Positions 56,220 through 64,000 of a stretch of DNA of 64,000 nt are shown in pieces. The notes below the pieces were generated by a model, which had not been told where the DNA came from, searched no databases, and was given only the letters and a program-made list of their open reading frames with translations. Position 1 is the stretch's first letter. Each line of letters opens with the position of its first letter. The position numbers and the translations under genes were made by a program. The stretch covers positions 1 through 64,000 of the forward strand of contig NZ_JARGEL010000008.1 of assembly GCF_029211265.1 (NCBI RefSeq), given 5' to 3'. Source of the stretch: Extensimonas soli. Lineage in GTDB: Bacteria; Pseudomonadota; Gammaproteobacteria; Burkholderiales; Burkholderiaceae_C.

Positions 56220-57233
56220 ATGATTTCGCTTCGTTTCAGAACCCTCAGAATCATTCTGGCCAGCGCTGCGCTGGCCGCCAGCACGCTCGCGGCCGCGCAG
56301 CAAAGCCTGCTCAACGTGTCTTACGACGTGGCGCGCGAGTTTTACAAGGACTACAACGCTGCGTTCGTCGCGCATTACAAAAAGACCACGGGCCAGGACG
56401 TGAAGATCGACCAGTCGCACGGCGGCTCGAGTGCGCAGGCGCGTGCCGTGGCCGACGGGCTGGCGGCCGACGTGGTGACCATGAACACGACCACCGACGT
56501 GGAGTTTCTGGCCAGCCAGGGCGTCGTCGCCAAGGACTGGGCGCAAAGGTTTCCGCACAACGCCGCGCCCACGGCTTCGACCATGCTGTTTCTGGTGCGC
56601 AACGGCAACCCCAAGGGCATCAAGGACTGGGAAGACCTCGTCAAGCCCGGCGTGCAGGTGATCGTGGTCAACCCCAAGACGGGCGGTAATGGCCGCTACG
56701 CCTACCTCGCGGCCTGGGGCGCGGTGCGCGAAAAGGGCGGCAGCGAGGCGCAGGCGGCCGAGTTCGTGGGCAAGCTGTTCAAGAACGTGCCCGTGCTCGC
56801 CAAGGGCGGGCGCGACGCCACGGCGATCTTTTTGCAGCGCAACATCGGTGACGTGCTGATCACGTTCGAGTCCGAGGTGGTGTCCATAGACCGCGAATTC
56901 GGCGCGGGCAAGGTCGATGCGGTGTATCCGTCGGTCAGCATCGTGGCCGAGAACCCGGTTGCGGTGGTCGAGCGCACCGTGGCCAAGAAGGGTACGGCGG
57001 CGCTGGCCAAGGCGTATCTGGACTATCTGTATTCGGACGAGGCGCAAGAGATCGCGGCCAGGCACGCGATCCGCCCGCGCTCGGAAGCCGTGCTCAAAAA
57101 ATACGCGGCCACCTTCAAGCCCATCCGCCAGTTCACCGTCGCCAAGTATTTCGGCAGCCTCACGGAGGCGCAGAAAGTGCACTTCAACGACGGTGGCCAG
57201 TTCGACAAGCTCTACACGCCGGGCGCGCGCTGA
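56220..57233 (+). CDS. sbp: Sulfate-binding periplasmic protein
   Basis: A 337-residue solute-binding protein with a signal peptide (cut near residue 27 after LAAAQ). Landmarks are LNVSYDVAREFYKDYN, DQSHGGSSAQARAV (sulfate-contacting stretch) and NPKTGGNGRYAYLAAWG. It delivers sulfate or thiosulfate to CysTWA. ATG 56220 begins the signal peptide; a weaker TTG 27 bases earlier is in frame. First gene of sbp-cysT-cysW-cysA. Confidence 0.95.
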   Translation: MISLRFRTLRIILASAALAASTLAAAQQSLLNVSYDVAREFYKDYNAAFVAHYKKTTGQDVKIDQSHGGSSAQARAVADGLAADVVTMNTTTDVEFLASQGVVAKDWAQRFPHNAAPTASTMLFLVRNGNPKGIKDWEDLVKPGVQVIVVNPKTGGNGRYAYLAAWGAVREKGGSEAQAAEFVGKLFKNVPVLAKGGRDATAIFLQRNIGDVLITFESEVVSIDREFGAGKVDAVYPSVSIVAENPVAVVERTVAKKGTAALAKAYLDYLYSDEAQEIAARHAIRPRSEAVLKKYAATFKPIRQFTVAKYFGSLTEAQKVHFNDGGQFDKLYTPGAR

Positions 57234-57260
57234 GCCGCCTGCACGCATCGCCGTTTGCAC

Positions 57261-58175
57261 ATGCTTGCTGCGCATTCCACGCTGGCGCCCGAGGCTGGGT
57301 CTGAAGCTCGCTCCGGGGTGCTGCCCGCCACGCCCCCAGCCCGCGCCGCGCGCCGTCGGCCCCGGCGTGTGCTGCCGGGCTTTGGCCTGACGCTGGGCTA
57401 CACGCTGTTTTATTTGAGCGCGATCGTGCTGCTGCCGCTCGCGGCGCTGGTGACCAAGTCTTTCACGCTGAGCTGGGAGCAGTTCTGGCTCGCCGTGAGC
57501 GCGCCGCGCGTGCTCGCCTCGTACCGGCTGACCTTTGGCGCCGCGCTGATCGCCGCGCTCGTGAACCTGGTGTTCGGCCTGCTGATCGCCTGGGTGCTGG
57601 TGCGCTACGCTTTTCCGGGCAAGAAGATCGTCGATGCGCTCGTCGATCTGCCATTTGCGCTGCCCACGGCCGTCGCTGGTATCGCGCTCACGGCGCTGCT
57701 TGCGGGCAATGGCTGGGTGGGGCAGTACCTGGAGCCTCTGGGCATCGTGCTCGCGTTTCGGCCGGCGGGCATCGTGGTGGCGCTGATCTTCATCGGCCTG
57801 CCTTTCGTGGTGCGCACGGTGCAGCCGGTGCTGCAGGACATGGAAAAGGAGCTCGAAGAGGCCGCCGCCTGCCTGGGCGCGTCGCGCTGGCAGACGTTCT
57901 GCAAGGTGATCTTGCCCACCATCGCGCCGGCGCTGCTCACGGGCTTTGCCATGGCGTTTGCGCGCGCCGTGGGCGAGTATGGCTCGGTGATCTTCATTGC
58001 GGGCAACATGCCCATGGTGTCCGAGATCACGCCGCTCGTCATCATCGGCAAGCTCGAGCAATACGACTACGCCGGCGCGACCGCGGTGGCCGTGGTGATG
58101 CTGCTGATCTCGTTCGTGCTGCTGCTGTTCATCAACGCGCTGCAGGCATGGCAGCGCCGCCGGGCGGGGGTGTAG
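57261..58175 (+). CDS. cysT: Sulfate ABC transporter permease CysT
   Basis: A 304-residue inner-membrane permease with six helices and the EAA loop [21 protein letters not shown] that docks CysA. An arginine-rich cytoplasmic leader of 40 residues precedes the first helix. It follows sbp by 27 bases and precedes cysW by two. Confidence 0.95.
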   Translation: MLAAHSTLAPEAGSEARSGVLPATPPARAARRRPRRVLPGFGLTLGYTLFYLSAIVLLPLAALVTKSFTLSWEQFWLAVSAPRVLASYRLTFGAALIAALVNLVFGLLIAWVLVRYAFPGKKIVDALVDLPFALPTAVAGIALTALLAGNGWVGQYLEPLGIVLAFRPAGIVVALIFIGLPFVVRTVQPVLQDMEKELEEAAACLGASRWQTFCKVILPTIAPALLTGFAMAFARAVGEYGSVIFIAGNMPMVSEITPLVIIGKLEQYDYAGATAVAVVMLLISFVLLLFINALQAWQRRRAGV

Positions 58176-58177
58176 GG

Positions 58178-59077
58178 ATGAATCCGTCTGTGGTTTCCGC
58201 GCGCACTGTGGCGCGCGCCCAAAGCGGCACCACCGAGGTGCCCTGGGTACGCTGGGCGCTGACGGCGCTCGCGCTCGGCTTCATGCTGCTGTTTTTGCTG
58301 CTGCCGCTGGCCGCCGTGTTCACCGAGGCGCTGCGCCAGGGCCTGAACGCCTACCTGGCGAGCCTGCGCGAGCCCGACGCCTGGGCGGCGATACGCCTGA
58401 CGCTGCTCACCGCGGCCATCGCCGTGCCGCTGAATCTGGTGTTTGGTGTGGCCGCGGCCTGGTGTATTGCCAAGTACGAATTCCGCGGCAAGGCGTTTTT
58501 GACCACGCTGGTGGACTTGCCGTTTTCCGTCTCGCCCGTGGTGGCGGGGCTGACCTATGTGCTGCTCTACGGCGCGCAGGGCTGGTTCGGGCCGTGGCTC
58601 GCAGCGCACGACATCAAGGTCGTTTTTGCCGTGCCGGGCATCGTGCTGGCCACGGTGTTCGTGACCTTTCCGTTCATTGCGCGCGAGCTGATCCCGCTGA
58701 TGCAGGCGCAGGGCAGCGACGAGGAGCAGGCCGCGATCGTGCTCGGCGCCTCGGGCTGGCAGACCTTCTGGCATGTGACGCTGCCCAACATCCGCTGGGG
58801 GCTGCTGTACGGCGTGATTCTGTGCAACGCGCGCGCCATGGGCGAGTTTGGCGCGGTGTCGGTGGTCTCGGGGCATATCCGCGGGCAGACCAACACGATT
58901 CCGCTGCATGTGGAGATTCTCTACAACGAATACCAGTCGGTGGCGGCGTTTGCCGCGGCCTCGCTGCTCGCGCTGCTGGCCCTGGTGACCTTGGTCATCA
59001 AGACCTGGGCCGAGCACCGCAATGAACGCGCGCTGCGCGAGGCGGCGGCCCTGCCGCCCGAGCGGCCCAACACTTAG
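58178..59077 (+). CDS. cysW: Sulfate ABC transporter permease CysW
   Basis: A 299-residue permease, six helices, EAA loop [22 protein letters not shown]. The [20 protein letters not shown] stretch is the CysW signature that distinguishes it from CysT. Two bases separate its ATG from the cysT stop. Confidence 0.95.
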   Translation: MNPSVVSARTVARAQSGTTEVPWVRWALTALALGFMLLFLLLPLAAVFTEALRQGLNAYLASLREPDAWAAIRLTLLTAAIAVPLNLVFGVAAAWCIAKYEFRGKAFLTTLVDLPFSVSPVVAGLTYVLLYGAQGWFGPWLAAHDIKVVFAVPGIVLATVFVTFPFIARELIPLMQAQGSDEEQAAIVLGASGWQTFWHVTLPNIRWGLLYGVILCNARAMGEFGAVSVVSGHIRGQTNTIPLHVEILYNEYQSVAAFAAASLLALLALVTLVIKTWAEHRNERALREAAALPPERPNT

Positions 59078-59084
59078 ATTTCCC

Positions 59085-60230
59085 ATGAGCATCGAAATCC
59101 GCAACATCAGCAAACGTTTCGGCGACTTTCAGGCGCTGCGCGACGTGAGCCTGGACATCGCCTCGGGCGAACTCATTGCACTGCTCGGCCCCTCGGGCTG
59201 CGGCAAGACCACGCTGCTGCGCATCATCGCGGGGCTGGAGACGCCCGACGCGGGCAGCATCGCGTTTGCCGGGCAGGACAGCACCGACGTGCACGTGCGC
59301 GAGCGCAAGGTGGGCTTCGTGTTCCAGCACTACGCGCTGTTTCGCCACATGACGGTGTTCGAGAACGTGGCCTTCGGCCTGCGCATGAAGCCGCGCCGCG
59401 AGCGCCCGAGCGAGGCGCAGATCCGCGCCAAGGTGATGGACTTGCTGCAGCTCGTGCAGCTCGACTGGCTGGCCGACCGGCATCCCGCGCAGCTCTCGGG
59501 CGGGCAGCGCCAGCGCATCGCCCTGGCGCGTGCGCTGGCCGTGGAGCCGCAGGTGCTGCTGCTCGACGAGCCCTTCGGCGCGCTCGACGCCAAGGTGCGC
59601 AAGGAACTGCGCCGCTGGCTGCGCCGATTGCACGACGAGCTGCACGTGACCAGCATCTTCGTCACGCACGACCAGGAAGAGGCGCTCGAAGTGGCCGACC
59701 GCGTGGTCGTCATCCACCGCGGCCGCATCGAGCAAAGCGGCTCGCCGCAGCAGGTGTGGGAGCACCCGGCCAGCCCCTTCGTGTACGGCTTTTTGGGCGA
59801 CGTGAACCTGTTCCACGGCCGCGCGCACGAGGGCCTGGCGCACCTGCAGGGCATGCAGATCGAAGTGCCCGAGCACGCGCAGGCCGACAACGCCAGGGCC
59901 TACGCCTACGTGCGCCCGCACGAGTTCGACGTGCAGCGCTACGCGCCCGGTGCCGGGCCAGCGGACGCGGGCCGCACGAGCGGCATCGTGGCGCAGCTCG
60001 AACGCGCCATCGTCGTCGGCCCGATTGCGCGGCTGGAACTCGTGCCCAGCGATGGCATCCAACCAGCGCCGGAGGGGCACAATACGCCCCCCGGGGCGCA
60101 GCCGCAGCGTGTGATCGAGGCGCACATCCCCGCGCAGCAGTTCCACGACATGGGCTTGCGCGCGGGCGAAACGCTGGTGCTCACGCCGCGCCGCGCCCGG
60201 GTGTTTCTCGACGAGGCCGCGGGTATTTGA
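59085..60230 (+). CDS. cysA: Sulfate/thiosulfate import ATPase CysA
   Basis: A 381-residue ABC ATPase energising sulfate import. Walker [10 protein letters not shown], signature [15 protein letters not shown], Walker [16 protein letters not shown], switch histidine VTHDQEEAL. The C-terminal 130 residues form the regulatory beta domain with LYLRP-like [11 protein letters not shown]. It begins seven bases after cysW; dsbB follows by 44 bases and may share the transcript. Confidence 0.96.
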   Translation: MSIEIRNISKRFGDFQALRDVSLDIASGELIALLGPSGCGKTTLLRIIAGLETPDAGSIAFAGQDSTDVHVRERKVGFVFQHYALFRHMTVFENVAFGLRMKPRRERPSEAQIRAKVMDLLQLVQLDWLADRHPAQLSGGQRQRIALARALAVEPQVLLLDEPFGALDAKVRKELRRWLRRLHDELHVTSIFVTHDQEEALEVADRVVVIHRGRIEQSGSPQQVWEHPASPFVYGFLGDVNLFHGRAHEGLAHLQGMQIEVPEHAQADNARAYAYVRPHEFDVQRYAPGAGPADAGRTSGIVAQLERAIVVGPIARLELVPSDGIQPAPEGHNTPPGAQPQRVIEAHIPAQQFHDMGLRAGETLVLTPRRARVFLDEAAGI

Positions 60231-60274
60231 TTCCTTTCGTGGTGTCAGCAGCGGCCCGCGCAACAAGGACGCAT

Positions 60275-60793
60275 ATGTTTTGGAACTTGATAGACGCCGC
60301 GCCGCGCCGCATGCTCGCGCTGCTGGCGGCGGTGTGCGTGGCCATGCTGGGCTTTGGGCTGTACCTGCAATACGGCGTGGGGCTCACGCCCTGCCCGATG
60401 TGCATCGTGCAGCGCTATGCTTTGATATTGGTAGCTGTTTGCGCAGGTGTAGCAAGCGCTAGAGGCCAAAAAGGCTGGATATTTGTATGGGCCGCGCTGG
60501 GCCTGCTCGCGGCGGGCTTCGGGGCTTTCGTGGCGGCGCGCCAGAGCTGGCTGCAGTGGTACCCGCCCGAAGTCGTGAGCTGCGGGCGCGACTTCTACGG
60601 CATGATCGAAAACTACCCGCTGAGCCGCGCTTTGCCGATGATCTTCCGCGGCTCGGGCGACTGCACGGCGGTTGACTGGACCTTGCTCGGCGGCTCGCTC
60701 GCGAACTGGGCCTTCGTGGGCTTTGTCGGGCTGGGCGTGGCTTTGCTCGCCGTGCTCGTGCGCGTGGGTCGTTGGCGCGTGGGACGCCGCTGA
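60275..60793 (+). CDS. dsbB: Disulfide bond formation protein B
   Basis: A 172-residue membrane protein that reoxidises DsbA and passes electrons to quinone. Four helices are seen; the first periplasmic pair is in TPCPMCIVQR and the second in VVSCGRDF and GDCTAVD. Bases 60419-60473 inside the gene match a full family S repeat, read in frame as LILVAVCAGVASARGQKG, so the second membrane helix is partly built from the repeat. The protein adds a cysteine there. AAGGAC precedes the ATG. Confidence 0.93.
   Translation: MFWNLIDAAPRRMLALLAAVCVAMLGFGLYLQYGVGLTPCPMCIVQRYALILVAVCAGVASARGQKGWIFVWAALGLLAAGFGAFVAARQSWLQWYPPEVVSCGRDFYGMIENYPLSRALPMIFRGSGDCTAVDWTLLGGSLANWAFVGFVGLGVALLAVLVRVGRWRVGRR
60419..60473 (+). 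repeat. Family S repeat inside dsbB
   Basis: tttgatattggtagctgttt, then gcaagcgctagaggccaaaa, is one of the most complete S repeats in the window. It keeps the dsbB frame open and encodes part of helix 2. Confidence 0.7.
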
Positions 60794-60816
60794 TCGGCAA
60801 CGGGTCTTTTGCGGAT

Positions 60817-62163
60817 TCAGAGTTTTTTCACGAGCACCTGGCTGCGCCGGTCCCAGTTGTATTTGCGCTTGCGCGCCTCGGGCAGCCAGTCCGGGTCCAC
60901 GGGCTGAAAGCCGCGCTTGAGGAACCAGTGCATGGTGCGCGTGGTGAGCACGAAGATGCTTTCCAGCCCCATGGCGCGGGCGCGCTGCTCTATGCGCTTG
61001 AGCAGCTTTTCGCCGTCGCCCTGGCTCTGGCTTTGCGGCGAGACGGTGAGCGCGGCCATCTCGCCCGTTTTGGCCTCGGGGTAGGGGTGGAGCGCGGCGC
61101 AGCCGAAGATCACGCCGTCGTGCTCGATGATGGTGTAGTGGTCTATGTCGCGCTCGATGGTGGTGCGGCTGCGCTTGACCAGGGTGCCGTCTTTTTCGAA
61201 GGGCTCGATCAGCTGCAGGATGCCGCCCACGTCGTCGGGCGTGGCCTCGCGCAACTCTTCGAGCTTTTCATCGACCACCATGGTGCCAATGCCGTCGTGC
61301 ACGTAAATCTCGAGCAGCAGCGAGCCATCGACGGCAAACGGGATGATGTGGCTGCGCGCCACACCGCCCTTGCAGGCCTTGGCGCAGTGCTGCAGATAAA
61401 AGCCGGTGTCGGTGGGCAGCAGCGCCCGCGGCAGGCGCGCGAGCAGCGCTTGGGCGTCGGCCAGCGAGAGCTCGGTGTCTATGGGGTTGTCCTCGCTCGC
61501 GGGTGCTTCGGGGTGCATGCGGATGCCGGGGATTTCGCTGAGGAAAATCAGCTTGTCGGCCTGCAGCGCGACGGCCACGCTGGTGGCCACCTCTTCCATC
61601 GCCAGATTGAAGGCTTCGCCCGTGGGTGAAAAGCCAAACGGCGACAGCAGCACGAGCGCGCCCATGTCCAGCGTGCGCGTGATGCCCGCCACATCGACCT
61701 TGCGCACCACGCCCGAGTGTTGGAAGTCCACGCCATCGACGATGCCCACGGGCCGCGCGGTGATGAAGTTGCCCGAGAGCACGCGCACCGTTGCGCCCGC
61801 CATGGGGGTGTTGGGCAGACCCTGGCTGAACGCGGCCTCGATCTCGTAGCGCAGCTGGCCCGCAGCTTCTTGCGCGCAGTCGAGCGCGATGGAGTCGGTG
61901 ATGCGTATGCCGTGCGAATATTTGGCTGCGTGCCCCTTGGCGTGCAGCTGCTCGTTGACCTGCGGGCGAAAGCCGTGCACGAGCACGATCTTCACGCCCA
62001 TGGCCTGGATCAGCGCCAAGTCCTGCACGATGCTTTGCAGCTTGCCCGCGGCAATGGCCTCGCCCGTGAGCCCGATCACGAAGGTCTGGTGGCGGAACTT
62101 GTGGATGTAGGGCGCGACCGAGCGAAACCAGGGCACGAAGGTGAAGTTGAAGACGGCGGACAT
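60817..62163 (-). CDS. argA: N-acetylglutamate synthase
   Basis: First step of arginine synthesis. A 448-residue fusion of an amino-acid-kinase-like regulatory domain (residues 1 to about 285; VIGLTGEAIAAGKLQ, IVLVHGFRPQVNEQL) and a C-terminal GNAT domain (residues about 295-440; GCAALHPYPEAKTGEMAALT, GFQPVDPDWLPEARKRKYNW). It is the classic long ArgA, usually inhibited by arginine. The start codon lies 24 bases after the toxin gene, so its transcription may come from the vapBC promoter. Confidence 0.95.
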   Translation of the reverse strand: MSAVFNFTFVPWFRSVAPYIHKFRHQTFVIGLTGEAIAAGKLQSIVQDLALIQAMGVKIVLVHGFRPQVNEQLHAKGHAAKYSHGIRITDSIALDCAQEAAGQLRYEIEAAFSQGLPNTPMAGATVRVLSGNFITARPVGIVDGVDFQHSGVVRKVDVAGITRTLDMGALVLLSPFGFSPTGEAFNLAMEEVATSVAVALQADKLIFLSEIPGIRMHPEAPASEDNPIDTELSLADAQALLARLPRALLPTDTGFYLQHCAKACKGGVARSHIIPFAVDGSLLLEIYVHDGIGTMVVDEKLEELREATPDDVGGILQLIEPFEKDGTLVKRSRTTIERDIDHYTIIEHDGVIFGCAALHPYPEAKTGEMAALTVSPQSQSQGDGEKLLKRIEQRARAMGLESIFVLTTRTMHWFLKRGFQPVDPDWLPEARKRKYNWDRRSQVLVKKL

Positions 62164-62187
62164 GCGCGGTGGAAAAAGAGGGGTGGA

Positions 62188-62601
62188 TCAGAGAAAGGGA
62201 TTTTCCACCACGAGCTTGCCAAAGCGTTGCCCGTGCTGGCCGTCCTCGGTCAGCAGCAGGTCGGCGTTGGCGCGCAGCGCGGATTCGAGGATCAGCGCGT
62301 CCCACCATTGCAGCTGGTAGCGCTCGGCGAGCTGCGCGGCCGCGAGCACGCTTTGCGCCGTGCTGCCCATGACGTAAAAAGCGCTCAGGCGCTCGAGCTG
62401 TTGCAAGGCTTCGGCGGCGGGCAGGGGCGGGCGCAGCTTGCGCGTGGTGATCTGGTAGAACTCCTGCAGCACCTGCGTGCTGAGCACGACCGTGTCGCGT
62501 GCGCAGGCCTGCGCGATGCGCGCAAGCGCAGCCTCCTGGCGCACGCGGTCGCTCGCGTCCACGGCATAGACGAGTACGTTGGTGTCTATGAAGCAGATCA
62601 C
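62188..62601 (-). CDS. PIN-domain toxin, VapC-like
   Basis: A 137-residue PIN ribonuclease. Acidic active-site residues are Asp in VICFIDTNVLVYAVD, Glu in LSTQVLQEFYQI, and Asp in QWWDALILESALRANADLLLTED. Such toxins cut tRNA or rRNA when freed from their antitoxin. The start is a GTG at 62601 that overlaps the antitoxin stop (GTGA), giving coupled, lower translation of the toxin. The product ends 24 bases before argA. Confidence 0.88.
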   Translation of the reverse strand: MICFIDTNVLVYAVDASDRVRQEAALARIAQACARDTVVLSTQVLQEFYQITTRKLRPPLPAAEALQQLERLSAFYVMGSTAQSVLAAAQLAERYQLQWWDALILESALRANADLLLTEDGQHGQRFGKLVVENPFL

Positions 62602-62924
62602 GGTGTCACCGCGTCGCCGGATGCGCTGGCGGTGTCGGATGTGACCAAAGATGTGGCCGAAGCTGTGTTGGCGGATGTGGCGGAATCGGGATAAGGCCGC
62701 TCGTGCGCGTCTGCGCGCGTCCAGCGCACCCCTTCGCTGTTGGCTTGGCTGCGTCGTGCCGCTTCGATGAAGGCCGTCGCCGCAGCGCTTTGCCGGTCGT
62801 TGCCCAGCGCGTACTCGGCGAGGAATTCGCGCACCTTGGCGCTCACCGAGGTGCCCTCTTGGATGGCACGCACGCGGGCCATTTTGATGATGGATTCTTC
62901 CAAAGAGATGGTCAGATTGGCCAT
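62598..62924 (-). CDS. Ribbon-helix-helix antitoxin of the PIN toxin
   Basis: A 108-residue protein with an N-terminal ribbon-helix-helix (MANLTISLEESIIKMARVRA, then GTSVSAKVREFLAEYA) and a disordered C-terminal tail rich in alanine, serine and threonine, the usual toxin-neutralising part. It overlaps the toxin start. Two CACGTG boxes lie just upstream. The tail is long for this group and contains the repeated SATS/TSDTASAS sequence. Confidence 0.82.
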   Translation of the reverse strand: MANLTISLEESIIKMARVRAIQEGTSVSAKVREFLAEYALGNDRQSAAATAFIEAARRSQANSEGVRWTRADAHERPYPDSATSANTASATSLVTSDTASASGDAVTP

Positions 62925-62948
62925 GGTAGTCAACCCCGCACAAAACAC

Positions 62949-62983
62949 ACGAACACGTGAAGCAGTGTAGCACGTGAATTCGT
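62949..62983. promoter_or_regulatory. Paired CACGTG operator candidate of the toxin-antitoxin operon
   Basis: cacgtgaa occurs at 62954-62961 and again at 62971-62978, two CACGTG palindromes 17 bases apart, flanked by acgaa (62949-62953) and ttcgt (62979-62983). The pair sits between the antitoxin and hrpA starts and could be bound by the antitoxin, affecting both directions. Confidence 0.5.
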
Positions 62984-62993
62984 ATGCTTTTCG

Positions 62994-62999
62994 TATAAT
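62994..62999 (+). promoter_or_regulatory. -10 box of hrpA
   Basis: TATAAT, a perfect -10 sequence, ends seven bases before the GTG start of hrpA, so transcription should begin at about the start codon. The -35 region is poor and overlaps the second CACGTG box. Confidence 0.55.
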
Positions 63000-63006
63000 C
63001 GCGCCC

Positions 63007-64000
63007 GTGCACTCTCCATCCTCCCCCAGCGCCAGCCGGCCGGCGCTGCAGATCGAATTCCCCGAGTCCCTCCCCGTATCGGCGCGCCGCGACGAGATCA
63101 TGGCCGCCATGCAGGCGCACCAGGTCATCATCGTGTGCGGCGAGACGGGTTCGGGCAAAACCACGCAACTGCCCAAGATGGCGCTGGCACTGGGGCGCGG
63201 CAAGTGCAACGCCGCGCCGGGGCAGCGCGGGCGGCTCATAGGGCACACGCAGCCGCGCCGCATCGCCGCGAGCAGCGTGGCGCAGCGCATCGCCGAAGAG
63301 CTGCACACGCCGCTGGGCGAGGTCGTGGGCTACAAGGTGCGCTTTCACGACCGGCTCTCCAGGGACGCTTCGGTCAAGCTGATGACCGACGGCATTTTGC
63401 TGGCCGAGACGCAGTCCGACCCGCTCTTGCAGGCCTATGACACCATCATCATCGACGAGGCGCACGAGCGCAGCCTGAACATCGACTTTTTGCTTGGCTA
63501 CCTGCGCCAAATTTTGCCGCGCCGGCCCGACCTCAAGGTGGTGGTGACCTCGGCCACCATAGACGCCGAGCGCTTTGCACGGCACTTTGCCTCGGCCCAA
63601 GGGCCCGCGCCGGTGATCGAAGTGTCGGGGCGCACCTATCCGGTGGAACAGCGCTGGCGCCCGTTCGAGGACAGCCGCGACTATGGCTTCAACGACGCGA
63701 TTGCCGACGGTGTCGATGAGCTCTGGGCCGGCAACGCGCCCGGCGACATCCTTGTCTTTTTGCCGGGCGAGCGCGAAATCCGCGAGGCCGCAGACCACCT
63801 GCGCAAGCACCTCGCGCACCAGCCGCTGCTGCGCAACGCCGAGGTGCTGCCGCTGTTCGCGCGCCTGTCGCAGGCCGAGCAGCAAATGATTTTTGCCAGC
63901 CACAGCCAGCGGCGCATCGTGCTCGCGACCAACGTGGCCGAGACCTCGCTCACCGTTCCAGGCATCCGATACGTGATTGACGCAGGTACGGCGCGCGTGA
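63007..64000 (+). CDS. hrpA: ATP-dependent RNA helicase HrpA, N-terminal part (runs off the window)
   Basis: 331 codons are present, open to the right edge. DEAH helicase motifs: [15 protein letters not shown] (Walker A), [39 protein letters not shown], and [14 protein letters not shown]. HrpA rescues stalled ribosomes by acting on mRNA and is a large protein (about 1300 residues), so most lies beyond the window. The start is GTG 63007; the next in-frame ATG is past the conserved N-terminus. No ribosome site precedes the GTG, which fits a leaderless mRNA. Confidence 0.93.
   Translation, partial: MHSPSSPSASRPALQIEFPESLPVSARRDEIMAAMQAHQVIIVCGETGSGKTTQLPKMALALGRGKCNAAPGQRGRLIGHTQPRRIAASSVAQRIAEELHTPLGEVVGYKVRFHDRLSRDASVKLMTDGILLAETQSDPLLQAYDTIIIDEAHERSLNIDFLLGYLRQILPRRPDLKVVVTSATIDAERFARHFASAQGPAPVIEVSGRTYPVEQRWRPFEDSRDYGFNDAIADGVDELWAGNAPGDILVFLPGEREIREAADHLRKHLAHQPLLRNAEVLPLFARLSQAEQQMIFASHSQRRIVLATNVAETSLTVPGIRYVIDAGTARV

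Noticed and set aside
62602-63903. Long minus-strand frame in phase with the PIN toxin (571 residues)
   Set aside because: It overlaps hrpA antisense and the antitoxin in another frame; the GTGA overlap gives a natural toxin start.

Overview
The window is a high-GC segment of a betaproteobacterial chromosome. Gene content and order (sdhCDAB-sdhE-gltA beside mdh and acnB, ribF-ileS-lspA, rpmB-rpmG, fkpB-ispH, sbp-cysTWA) together with the short repeat family around tagctgct..gcgctt point to Burkholderiales, most likely Comamonadaceae (Acidovorax, Alicycliphilus or a relative). It is almost entirely core genome. I see no phage, plasmid, CRISPR, rRNA or tRNA.

Layout. 1-315: the end of an IS630-type insertion sequence, then lysA. 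1.7-6.5 kb: a two-copy DnaA-box module, a CpdB-like surface nucleotidase, and a divergent YeiH-type membrane protein with its LysR regulator. 6.6-14 kb: smr/radC, fkpB-ispH, a CBS protein behind an M14-like lipoprotein that lacks its zinc histidines, and a hydrolase. 14-20 kb: rhlE, ettA and a DUF1631 protein. 20-31.6 kb: a TCA cluster, with a GntR regulator, sdhCDAB-sdhE-gltA on the minus strand and mdh, a CitE-like gene, a small secreted protein and acnB on the plus strand. 31.8-38.6 kb: ribF-ileS-lspA-M50 protease-trpS on the minus strand. 38.7-42.7 kb: HNH nuclease, purN, rsmB-like methyltransferase, desaturase. 42.8-48.3 kb: rpmB-rpmG, hydrolase-relA, a ClC transporter. 48.3-51.5 kb: a SIMPL protein and an OmpR/EnvZ-like pair. 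52-56 kb: moaE, clpB behind a heat-shock promoter, an acetyltransferase. 56-60.2 kb: sulfate uptake operon sbp-cysT-cysW-cysA. 60.3-64 kb: dsbB, argA, a VapBC-like toxin-antitoxin pair and the start of hrpA.

The unusual content is between the genes. I find at least six families of short, structured, non-coding repeats: A (166 bp, two copies, ends matching the IS630-type element at the left edge), B (178 bp with perfect 20-bp terminal repeats, one whole and two degraded copies), C (77 bp, two copies), D (163 bp), E (263 bp, predicted to fold as a three-way structure) and S (about 50 bp, at least eight copies). Both A copies sit at a CTAG inside S repeats. S repeats also form the clpB terminator, encode part of a DsbB membrane helix and part of a signal peptide. 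A degraded B copy carries the apparent purN promoter. None of these has its own transposase in the window except, by its ends, family A.
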